From positions 1 to 5,028 of the forward strand of contig USEV01000071.1 of the NCBI GenBank assembly GCA_900553825.1: a stretch of 5,028 nucleotides of DNA. The letters run 5' to 3'. Below the pieces are notes generated by a model. It did no database searches. It saw nothing but the letters and a program-made list of their open reading frames with translations, and was not told the DNA's origin. Shown here piece by piece: positions 1-4,681 of the stretch (its first letter is position 1; each line of letters starts with the position of its first letter). This DNA is from an uncultured Eubacteriales bacterium. GTDB taxonomy: Bacteria > Bacillota > Clostridia > Christensenellales > CAG-917. A program made the position numbers and the translations under genes.

Positions 1-53
1 GCATACGAGATTCCTCTTCGTCTCGTGGGCTCGGAGATGTGTATAAGAGACAG
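1..53 (+). other. Illumina Nextera i7 adapter remnant (sequencing artefact)
   Basis: Bases 1-11 match the inner end of the P7 primer (GCATACGAGAT). Bases 12-19 sit where the 8-base i7 index belongs, 20-34 are GTCTCGTGGGCTCGG, and 35-53 are the 19-base Tn5 mosaic end AGATGTGTATAAGAGACAG. The order and spacing are exactly those of a Nextera i7 adapter. Real genomic sequence therefore begins at 54. Seen from the minus strand, this is the classic read-through of an insert into its 3' adapter, carried into the assembly. It truncates the minus-strand gene beside it and creates a false plus-strand reading frame starting MGSEMCIRDS. Confidence 0.98.
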
Positions 54-756
54 CTTTGGTCTTGCCGTTCTTGACGCGGAGGTAGGCTTTGATCTCGGGA
101 TAGATTTCCTTGCCGGAGGCGTCCTTTGTCGCGCCGACGATGAACTGATAGGTCCTGTCGGGCTGTTTCGCCGTCCAGTCCGCCATCTCGGGCCAACCGA
201 GGCGGTTTGCGGTCGAGAGGGCGCGGGTGATGAGGTAGAGCGAGAGCTTGACCTTGAGGTACTGTTCCCAGGGCTGGCTCTTGTCGGGCGTGAAGGTGGG
301 CATTGTCTTCGTCAGCGTGAGCATGAGGAAGAGGAATTTCATCGTCACCGGGTTGAGAATGTTCTTGACAAGCGGCGACACGATGCCCAGCATCTCGAGG
401 GGAGAGCTCCCCTTGAACACGCCGAGGAGGCTCTTTATGGATTTGAAGTACATCTTGACGACCTTGATGTCTTCGGCTTTGCTTCCGTCCGCCATCTCGA
501 TGTAGCCGGGGTACTCGCCCTGGAACACCTTGAAGCGTTTGCCGTGCGCCGACTTTGCCGCCATCTCCTCGGTGAGGAAGACGATGTAGCAGGCGACGGG
601 GTTCTCGTCGTCAGCCGCGCGGAACTCGACGACGGCGTTGACTTTCTCGAACTTTTTGACCTGTGCCGCGTCCTCTTCGAGGGGCACGCGCAGGGCGGGG
701 AAGGCGGCGGAGAAGTATATCTTGGCGGTCAAGACATCTTTTGCGCTAGCTTTCAT
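54..756 (-). CDS. Uncharacterised protein, third gene of the transketolase operon (3' end missing)
   Basis: Starting at the ATG at 756, this frame is open for 234 codons down to the adapter junction, so the C-terminus is lost. The start is well supported: TAAGGAGG lies 5 bases upstream, and the gap to the preceding transketolase stop is only 13 bases, so the two are almost certainly co-transcribed and translated in sequence. The protein begins MKASAKDVLTAKIYF. It has no signal peptide. The first ~100 residues look like a mixed alpha/beta domain (VVEFRAADDENP, CYIVFLTEE, FKVFQGEYPGYIEMADG). Residues ~105-155 form a hydrophobic, helix-prone stretch (MYFKSIKSLLGVFKG, then ILNPVTMKFLFLMLTL), followed by a Trp-rich part (QPWEQ, LGWPEMADW) and more beta-like sequence. 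I do not recognise the family. The pattern of a sheet followed by a helix ending in FKG and PLEML faintly recalls SCP2-type lipid-binding domains, but this is a weak resemblance and not an assignment. Confidence 0.85.
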
Positions 757-761
757 ATTGA

Positions 762-769
762 CCTCCTTA
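762..769 (-). promoter_or_regulatory. Ribosome-binding site of the truncated third gene
   Basis: TAAGGAGG on the minus strand, 5 bases before the ATG at 756. It follows directly on the TGA stop of the transketolase C-terminal subunit. The TAA within it is in frame with that TGA, giving a tandem TGA-TAA stop. This fixes the start of the third gene. Confidence 0.85.
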
Positions 770-1780
770 TCAGTCTTCGTCAGACCAATCGTCCTCTTCG
801 ATTTCTTTGCCCATGAGCTCCATGACGGTTTCCATGATGCCCTGGCTGGAGAGTTTGTATCTGGCGTAAAGGTCCTCGGGCTTGCCGATGGGGCCGAACT
901 CGTCGGGGATGCCTATCTTGGTGAGGATGCAGCGTTTGCCGCTCTGTGCGAGCACGGACGCGACTGCGTCGCCGAGGCCGCCGATGATGTTGTGTTCCTC
1001 GACGGTGACGATGCGGCGGGTCTTGACCGCGGCTTCGATGACGGCTTCCTCGTCGATGGGCTTCAGGGTGTGCATATTGATGACCTGTGCGGACACGCCC
1101 TGTTCCTCGAGCATATGACCCGCGATGAGCGCGTCACGGGTGGGCACGCCGCAAGCCATGATGGTGACATCCGCGCCGTCGCGGAGCTTCATCGCCTTGC
1201 CGATCTTGAACTCCTTGAGCAGCTCGGCATCCGCGTTCTCGTGGAGGAGGGGCTCCATACCTCTGCCGACGCGCAGATAGAAGGGGCCGGGGATATCGAT
1301 GCACTGCTTGATTGCTTCCGCGGTCTCCCACGCGTCGGCGGGGATGACGACGGTCATGTTGGGGATTGCGCGCATGATGGCGAAGTCCTCAATGCAGTGG
1401 TGGGTGGAGCCTGCCGCGCCGAAGGAGACGCCGCCGTGGGTGGCTATGACCTTGACGGGGAGTTTCTGATAGGCGCAGTCCGTCCTGACCTGTTCGCCGC
1501 CGCGCAGGCAGGCGAAGATTGCGAATGTGGAAGCGAAGGGGATGAACCCGACTTTTGCAAGACCTGCCGCCACGCCGAAGAGGTTCTGTTCGGCGATGCC
1601 GACATTGAACAGCCTGTCGGGGAACGCTTCGCCGAGCAGACCGATGTTGGTGGATTTTGCAAGGTCGGCAGTCACGCCGACGATGCGGGGGTCTTTCGCC
1701 GCGAGCTCGGCAAGCGTCTTGCCGTACATTGCGCCCGACGACATTTTATTTGCATCGTAAACATTCCATGCAGTTCCCAT
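770..1780 (-). CDS. Transketolase, C-terminal subunit
   Basis: This 336-residue protein is the second half of a split, thiamine-diphosphate-dependent transketolase. It supplies the pyrimidine-binding and C-terminal domains, while its partner at 1792-2631 supplies the pyrophosphate-binding domain. Together they transfer two-carbon ketol units between sugar phosphates in the non-oxidative pentose phosphate pathway, in the cytoplasm. Residues ~15-175 are the Pyr domain: VTADLAKSTN, then NVGIAEQN with the conserved catalytic Glu64 that activates the cofactor, then ATHGGVSFGAAGSTHHCIED. Residues ~200-320 are the transketolase C-terminal domain (VTIMACGVPTRDAL, VINMHTLKPID, VTVEEHNIIGGLGDAV). The start at 1780 was chosen because AAGGAGG lies 6 bases upstream; a longer reading to 1999 would run through the partner's coding sequence. 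The last residues (EIEEDDWSDED) form a strongly acidic tail. The substrate is not certain: split relatives act on other sugars, including apulose-4-phosphate and sulfo-sugars. Confidence 0.95.
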   Translation of the reverse strand: MGTAWNVYDANKMSSGAMYGKTLAELAAKDPRIVGVTADLAKSTNIGLLGEAFPDRLFNVGIAEQNLFGVAAGLAKVGFIPFASTFAIFACLRGGEQVRTDCAYQKLPVKVIATHGGVSFGAAGSTHHCIEDFAIMRAIPNMTVVIPADAWETAEAIKQCIDIPGPFYLRVGRGMEPLLHENADAELLKEFKIGKAMKLRDGADVTIMACGVPTRDALIAGHMLEEQGVSAQVINMHTLKPIDEEAVIEAAVKTRRIVTVEEHNIIGGLGDAVASVLAQSGKRCILTKIGIPDEFGPIGKPEDLYARYKLSSQGIMETVMELMGKEIEEDDWSDED

Positions 1781-1786
1781 AGTTTT

Positions 1787-1793
1787 CCTCCTT
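1787..1793 (-). promoter_or_regulatory. Ribosome-binding site of the C-terminal subunit, overlapping the upstream stop
   Basis: AAGGAGG on the minus strand shares bases with the TAA stop of the N-terminal subunit (1792-1794) and lies 6 bases before the ATG at 1780. The arrangement suits translational coupling, which would keep the two subunits in equal amounts. It also decides the start at 1780 over the longer in-frame extension. Confidence 0.85.
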
Positions 1794-2631
1794 AAAATTC
1801 TCTGGAATTGATCTCGTCGAGATAGACCTGCAGTTCTTTCTCGTCGGCGCCGAAGGAACCGTAGTGGCTGATTGCCTTGCCTTCGTATTTGGCGATGCCG
1901 TAGCCCTTGATGGTGTCGGAGATGATGCAGACGGGGCCTTCCGTCGCCCACGCTTCGGCGAGAGCCTTGTCGCATTCCGCCATCTTGTTGCCGTTGCACT
2001 TGATGACCTTGAAGCCGAACGCCTTCACCTTTTCGTCGAGGGGCTCGAGAGCCATGACGGTCTCCGTTTCGCCGTCGATTTCGAAGTGGTTGCGGTCAAT
2101 GATCCAGATGAGGTTCTTGAGCTTGAAATGAGAGGCAGACATCGCCGCTTCCCAGTTGGAGCCTTCCTGGCACTCGCCGTCGCCGGTCATGACGACGATT
2201 TTGCTGTCATAGCCTTTCATGCGCAGACCGAGCGCCATACCGACACCCATGGGAAGCCCGTGTCCGAGCGAACCGGTGGAGGCGTCGCAGCCGCGGATTT
2301 TCTTGCTGTCGGGGTGCATACCGTAGGCGGATTCCGTCTTGTTGAAGTTTTTCATGACCTCGTCGATGTTGAGGAAGCCTCTCATCGCAAGGCAGGGGAC
2401 ATACGCGAGCGCGCAATGACCCTTGGAGAGGATGAAGCGGTCTCTCTCGTCCCAGTCGGGATTGGCGGGGTCGATATTGAGGTACTTGAAGTACAACGCA
2501 ATCAACATATCGGTGCAGGAAAGTGACCCGCCGATATGCCCCGAAGTGGCATTGAAAGTGGTCTGTGCGATATGCAGACGCAGTTCCTTTGCCTTGGCTT
2601 TGAGCTCGTCAACAGAAACATTGTTTGGCAT
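1792..2631 (-). CDS. Transketolase, N-terminal subunit
   Basis: A 279-residue protein corresponding to the pyrophosphate-binding (PP) half of transketolase, normally ~270-285 residues as a separate subunit. Visible motifs in order are SGHIGGSLS (30-38), LSKGH (69-72 region, with His72), GMHP (His106), TGSLGHGLP (119-127), and the thiamine diphosphate/Mg motif GDGE at 150-153 followed by EGSNWEA and closing at ..DRNHFEIDG, where Asn181 is the likely metal ligand. DTIKGYG (239-245) and a His at 256 match the conserved distal loop. It works as a complex with the subunit encoded 11 bases downstream. The Gln of single-chain enzymes in GSLGQGL is His here, which to my knowledge is common in split enzymes. 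The start at 2631 has AGGAGG 7 bases upstream. It is the first gene of the minus-strand operon. The two open reading frames are each complete with their own ribosome-binding site, so this is a natural split and not a frameshift. Confidence 0.95.
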   Translation of the reverse strand: MPNNVSVDELKAKAKELRLHIAQTTFNATSGHIGGSLSCTDMLIALYFKYLNIDPANPDWDERDRFILSKGHCALAYVPCLAMRGFLNIDEVMKNFNKTESAYGMHPDSKKIRGCDASTGSLGHGLPMGVGMALGLRMKGYDSKIVVMTGDGECQEGSNWEAAMSASHFKLKNLIWIIDRNHFEIDGETETVMALEPLDEKVKAFGFKVIKCNGNKMAECDKALAEAWATEGPVCIISDTIKGYGIAKYEGKAISHYGSFGADEKELQVYLDEINSREF

Positions 2632-2638
2632 TTTTTGC

Positions 2639-2644
2639 CCTCCT
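2639..2644 (-). promoter_or_regulatory. Ribosome-binding site of the transketolase N-terminal subunit
   Basis: AGGAGG on the minus strand, 7 bases before the ATG at 2631. This is ideal spacing and fixes the start. Confidence 0.85.
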
Positions 2645-2664
2645 ACATAATTTTCCTTAATATC

Positions 2665-2690
2665 AGTAACTATTCCGCGAATAGTTTACT
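2665..2690. promoter_or_regulatory. Palindrome at the transketolase transcription start (operator or leader hairpin)
   Basis: The core is a perfect inverted repeat, AACTATTC-CGC-GAATAGTT (2668-2686). The arms extend to AGTAACTATTC and GAATAGTTTACT (2665-2690) if one base is allowed to bulge. It begins about where transcription should start (near 2689), just downstream of the -10 box. A dimeric repressor bound here would block the operon; alternatively it forms a hairpin at the very 5' end of the messenger. There is no run of T after it, so it is not a terminator. I cannot match the sequence to a known regulator family. Confidence 0.55.
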
Positions 2691-2695
2691 ATTAA

Positions 2696-2724
2696 ATTAT
2701 AAGACAAAACTATGTGCTAGTCAA
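2696..2724 (-). promoter_or_regulatory. Sigma-A-type promoter of the transketolase operon
   Basis: On the minus strand, TTGACT (2719-2724) is followed after exactly 17 bases by TATAAT (2696-2701). That is 5 of 6 and 6 of 6 consensus bases with ideal spacing. The expected start is near 2689, giving a leader of about 58 bases before the ATG at 2631. The surrounding DNA is AT-rich compared with the genes. This is the strongest promoter in the window. Confidence 0.8.
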
Positions 2725-2762
2725 TACCGAAAATTGCAAGAGGCGTGCATTTTGGGGTGATT

Positions 2763-2793
2763 TTGGACGAATCGGAAAAAATGTGCGTATAAA
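2763..2793 (+). promoter_or_regulatory. Possible promoter of the 138-residue protein gene
   Basis: TTGGAC (2763-2768) and TATAAA (2788-2793) resemble sigma-A boxes, but the spacing is 19 bases, longer than the ideal 17. The start would fall near 2800, about 32 bases before the ATG at 2832. It points away from the transketolase promoter, so the two are divergent within a 200-base gap. Confidence 0.4.
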
Positions 2794-2821
2794 AGGGCGA
2801 GAATCCGCGCAACATAGCCGC

Positions 2822-2826
2822 GGAGG
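2822..2826 (+). promoter_or_regulatory. Ribosome-binding site of the 138-residue protein gene
   Basis: GGAGG, 5 bases before the ATG at 2832. It favours this ATG over the in-frame ATG three codons later and over the longer upstream reading in another frame. Confidence 0.75.
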
Positions 2827-2831
2827 GTGCC

Positions 2832-3248
2832 ATGAAAATCATGAAAGAAGCGGTGCGCAGCACCACAATGGGCAAAAACGCCATAGACAACATCATGCCG
2901 TATGTGAGCGACGAAGAGCTCAAGAAGGTCATCGAGGGGCAGAAGGAACGCCTGGAATCCACTCTGCAGGAGGCAGGCAAAGAGCTCTCCGCCGAGGACC
3001 GCGAGGAGGCGGAGGGGAGCAAGCTCTCCAAGACCGTGCTCAAGGCAAGCTCCGTGATGTCGGCAATGATGAACAGCGAGCCCTCGCACATCGCGCGTAT
3101 GCTCATCGAGGGCTACGAGATGGGGATAGTCAGCATGCAGAAGTGCATCAACGACCTCGCCAAACAGGGTGACACGGCACCCGCGCTCGCGGTGGAGCTC
3201 GTGAAGAGCTACGACCGCAACATCAAAGCGTTGCGCAAGTTCCTGTAA
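2832..3248 (+). CDS. Small helical protein of unknown function
   Basis: A 138-residue soluble protein beginning MKIMKEAVRSTTMGKNAIDNIMPYV. It has no signal peptide or membrane segment. The sequence is rich in Glu, Lys, Ala, Met and Leu with almost no beta-forming stretches, suggesting a bundle of about four helices: ~10-24, ~27-50 (DEELKKVIEGQKERLESTLQEA), ~64-80 (LSKTVLKASSVMSAMM) and ~84-136 (HIARMLIEGYEMGIVSMQKCINDLAK, then AVELVKSYDRNIKALRKFL). A charged acidic linker (SAEDREEAEG) joins the second and third. The layout is reminiscent of ferritin-like or four-helix proteins, but I see no clear metal-binding motif set and make no assignment. It is a single-gene unit with its own ribosome-binding site and a strong terminator 17 bases after the stop. 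Codon use resembles that of the neighbours. Confidence 0.85.
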   Translation: MKIMKEAVRSTTMGKNAIDNIMPYVSDEELKKVIEGQKERLESTLQEAGKELSAEDREEAEGSKLSKTVLKASSVMSAMMNSEPSHIARMLIEGYEMGIVSMQKCINDLAKQGDTAPALAVELVKSYDRNIKALRKFL

Positions 3249-3265
3249 TCGCTCGCAGAAAAAAC

Positions 3266-3293
3266 AAAGCCGCCCGTGAATGGGCGGCTTTTT
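3266..3293. terminator. Bidirectional intrinsic terminator
   Basis: A perfect 10-bp stem (AAAGCCGCCC, loop GTGAAT, GGGCGGCTTT) runs from 3266 to 3291 and continues into a T run to 3293 on the plus strand. On the minus strand the same hairpin is followed by GTTTTTTC, from the A-rich bases 3259-3265. It thus ends the 138-residue protein gene from the left and spoIIR, which converges on it, from the right. Confidence 0.9.
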
Positions 3294-3307
3294 GCGGTGA
3301 AAGGGGG

Positions 3308-3319
3308 AGGGAATTCCCT
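3308..3319. repeat. 12-bp perfect palindrome next to the spoIIR stop
   Basis: AGGGAATTCCCT reads the same on both strands and lies just past the spoIIR stop codon, between it and the terminator. A slightly larger pairing (GAAAGGG at 3299-3305 with CCCTTTC at 3316-3322) overlaps it. It may add to the transcript-end structure; no other role is visible. Confidence 0.5.
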
Positions 3320-3320
3320 T

Positions 3321-3881
3321 TCAACCGAAGATTTTTTCCAGCATTTCCTTGACCCAGGATTTGTACACTATTTTCTCGTCGCCGTCCGCGGGCACGAAGC
3401 AAAGCGGGGGAAACGCCACGCACCACCAGTTGTCGCCCAAGCCCTCTCCCAGGCTCACGATGAGCGCGTCGTACTCGCCTTCGGGGAAGACATATCCGTC
3501 GTAGACCCGCTCGGGAAAAACCTCTCTTTTCAGCTCAACGCGCACTTTATAGTCAAATCCGTTGCGGTAAAGCTCGTCTTGTGCGATTTTCGCTATGTTC
3601 CCGCGTTCGCCGTCGAGCACGGCGAGGGCGGCCGCCTTGTCTTCGGTGCCGTTCAGCACCTCGGTGAGATATCCCGTCAGCGCGTCGCGCACTTCGAGCT
3701 TCACGCCCTGGTCCTCCGCCGTGTTGCTGTTGGCGCGGATATGTATTCTGACCACGCTGTCCGCGTGCGTTGGCGGGCTGTCTTTTCCGCCTGCGTTGCA
3801 CGAGGCTAGAAGAAGCGCTCCCGCGACAGCCGCCGCGAGGAGAACGAGAAAGACGAGAGTTTTGGGGATTCGTTTTTTCAT
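3321..3881 (-). CDS. spoIIR: Stage II sporulation protein R
   Basis: In Bacillus, SpoIIR is made in the forespore, exported across the septum, and triggers the protease SpoIIGA to process pro-sigma-E in the mother cell. This 186-residue copy has the family signature: VVRIHIRANSNTAEDQGVKLEVRDAL (43-68), the middle repeat-like helices, VFPERVYDGYVFPEGEYDALIVSLGEGLGDNWWCVAFPPLCFV (121-163). The Arg-Ala-Asn-Ser block and the NWWCV-FPPLC block with its two Cys are the hallmarks. Residues 1-28 are a basic start (MKKR) plus hydrophobic stretch ending in LASC, which fits a lipoprotein signal with Cys28 as the lipid-bearing residue. The ATG at 3881 was chosen because it opens the signal peptide; an in-frame extension to 4130 overlaps sleB and is rejected. 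No good ribosome-binding site precedes the ATG. It converges on the 138-residue gene and diverges from sleB. Confidence 0.95.
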   Translation of the reverse strand: MKKRIPKTLVFLVLLAAAVAGALLLASCNAGGKDSPPTHADSVVRIHIRANSNTAEDQGVKLEVRDALTGYLTEVLNGTEDKAAALAVLDGERGNIAKIAQDELYRNGFDYKVRVELKREVFPERVYDGYVFPEGEYDALIVSLGEGLGDNWWCVAFPPLCFVPADGDEKIVYKSWVKEMLEKIFG

Positions 3882-3963
3882 ACCACGATTGTTGACTCTT
3901 TTTCGCAACTTATACCGACCGTATAAAAACAGCGGGCGGGAAAAAACTAGCGGCGGAGGAATT
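3882..3963. promoter_or_regulatory. Divergent control region of spoIIR and sleB-ypeB
   Basis: These 82 bases separate spoIIR from sleB. At the centre is the inverted repeat TATAC-CGACC-GTATA (3911-3925). Read outward, each arm gives a GTATA box, similar to the -35 of forespore sigma factors (sigma-F/sigma-G). At 17 bases beyond, the plus strand has AAAACTA (3943-3949) and the minus strand has AACAATC (3888-3894), both partly like forespore -10 boxes. I see no convincing sigma-A -35/-10 pair in either direction. Against this reading, starts would fall very close to, or at, the two ATGs. The forespore assignment is therefore a suggestion based on family knowledge (B. subtilis spoIIR is sigma-F dependent, sleB sigma-G dependent). 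Confidence 0.4.
3955..3960 (+). promoter_or_regulatory. Ribosome-binding site of sleB
   Basis: GGAGGA, 3 bases before the ATG at 3964 when counted from its last base, with GCGGCGGAGGAATT upstream of the start. It selects this ATG, which also opens a signal peptide, over the longer in-frame reading that begins inside spoIIR. Confidence 0.75.
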
Positions 3964-4656
3964 ATGCAAATCGGAATTTTCAGAAAAGCGGCGTTGACTC
4001 TTGTCGTCATAATGCTCGTCCTCGCGACGGTGCTCCTTGCGGTGACTCTGCCCGAGGGCGACGCCGAGGCGGCCGTGCTCAAACGAGGGAGCACGGGGAG
4101 CGATGTCAGAACCATGCAGCAAAAGCTCAAAAACTGGGGCTATTATTCGGGCTCGGTGGACGGGATATTCGGCTCGGGGACGGAGAGCGCGGTCAAACTG
4201 TTCCAGCGCACCAACGGGCTCACCGCGGACGGCATAGTCGGTTCCGCCACGGCGGCGGCGCTCGGCATGACGCTCACGGGCGGAACCTCGTCGGGCGGAA
4301 GTTCGACATCTTCCGACCTCAATCTGCTCGCCCGCGTCGTGTACGGCGAGGCGAGGGGGGAGGAGTATGTCGGGCAGGTTGCGGTCGCGGCTGTCGTGCT
4401 CAACCGCGTCAAGAGCTCGTCTTTCCCCAACACCATCGCCGGGGTGGTCTATCAGGCGGGCGCGTTCGACTGCGTTGCAGACGGGCAGATAAACCTCTCG
4501 CCCGACAGCACGGCGATGAAGGCGGCACAGGACGCCCTCAACGGCTGGGACCCCACCTACGGGTGTCTGTTCTACTACAACCCCAGGACGGCGACTTCGG
4601 CGTGGATGCTTTCCCGCCCCGTCAAGCTCGTCATCGGCGAACACAATTTCTGCTGA
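3964..4656 (+). CDS. sleB: Spore cortex-lytic enzyme SleB
   Basis: SleB is a peptidoglycan hydrolase (lytic transglycosylase) stored in the dormant spore. It degrades muramic-lactam-containing cortex during germination. This 230-residue protein has an N-terminal signal segment (residues ~8-29 hydrophobic, probable cleavage near AEA at 34-36). A peptidoglycan-binding domain follows at ~38-101 (VLKRGSTGSDVRTMQQKLKN, YSGSVDGIFGSGTESAVKLFQ, GLTADGIVGSATAAALG). A Gly/Ser/Thr linker (~102-117) leads to the SleB catalytic domain at ~119-230: LLARVVYGEARGEEYVGQVAVAAVVLNRV, with Glu129 in GEARGE as the expected catalytic acid, SSSFPNTIAGVVYQ, GAFDCVADG and the C-terminal IGEHNFC. It is shorter than the ~305-residue B. 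subtilis protein mainly in the linker region. ypeB starts 25 bases downstream, the usual sleB-ypeB pairing. The neighbouring paralogue SleL/CwlJ families are excluded because CwlJ lacks the binding domain and signal peptide. Confidence 0.95.
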   Translation: MQIGIFRKAALTLVVIMLVLATVLLAVTLPEGDAEAAVLKRGSTGSDVRTMQQKLKNWGYYSGSVDGIFGSGTESAVKLFQRTNGLTADGIVGSATAAALGMTLTGGTSSGGSSTSSDLNLLARVVYGEARGEEYVGQVAVAAVVLNRVKSSSFPNTIAGVVYQAGAFDCVADGQINLSPDSTAMKAAQDALNGWDPTYGCLFYYNPRTATSAWMLSRPVKLVIGEHNFC

Positions 4657-4672
4657 GCGTGAAAGCGCAATC

Positions 4673-4677
4673 GGAGG
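4673..4677 (+). promoter_or_regulatory. Ribosome-binding site of ypeB
   Basis: GGAGG, 4 bases before the ATG at 4682, in the 25-base gap after sleB. There is no terminator between the two genes, so they are read as one operon. Confidence 0.75.
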
Positions 4678-4681
4678 TAAC

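Noticed and set aside
25..816. Plus-strand 263-residue frame starting MGSEMCIRDS
   Set aside because: It starts inside the adapter and is antisense to the truncated third operon gene. The first residues are translated adapter, and there is no ribosome-binding site.
638..1795. Plus-strand 385-residue frame
   Set aside because: It is antisense to the clearly recognised transketolase C-terminal subunit. It is rich in Asp, Gly and Ala as expected for a shadow of GC-rich coding sequence, and has no recognisable domain.
1864..2526. Plus-strand 220-residue frame
   Set aside because: Antisense shadow of the transketolase N-terminal subunit, with no ribosome-binding site or family motif.
770..2631. 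Transketolase broken by a frameshift
   Set aside because: Each half has its own start, ribosome-binding site and full set of domain motifs, and they are separated by a proper stop and an 11-base gap. Two-gene transketolases are normal in Clostridia.
2714..3172. Plus-strand 152-residue frame overlapping the 138-residue gene
   Set aside because: A different frame with low-complexity His/Arg/Gly content. The 138-residue frame has the ribosome-binding site, balanced composition, and ends just before the terminator.
3321..4130. Longer spoIIR reading starting at 4130
   Set aside because: The extension overlaps sleB and the control region, lacks a ribosome-binding site and puts about 83 residues before an obvious signal peptide.
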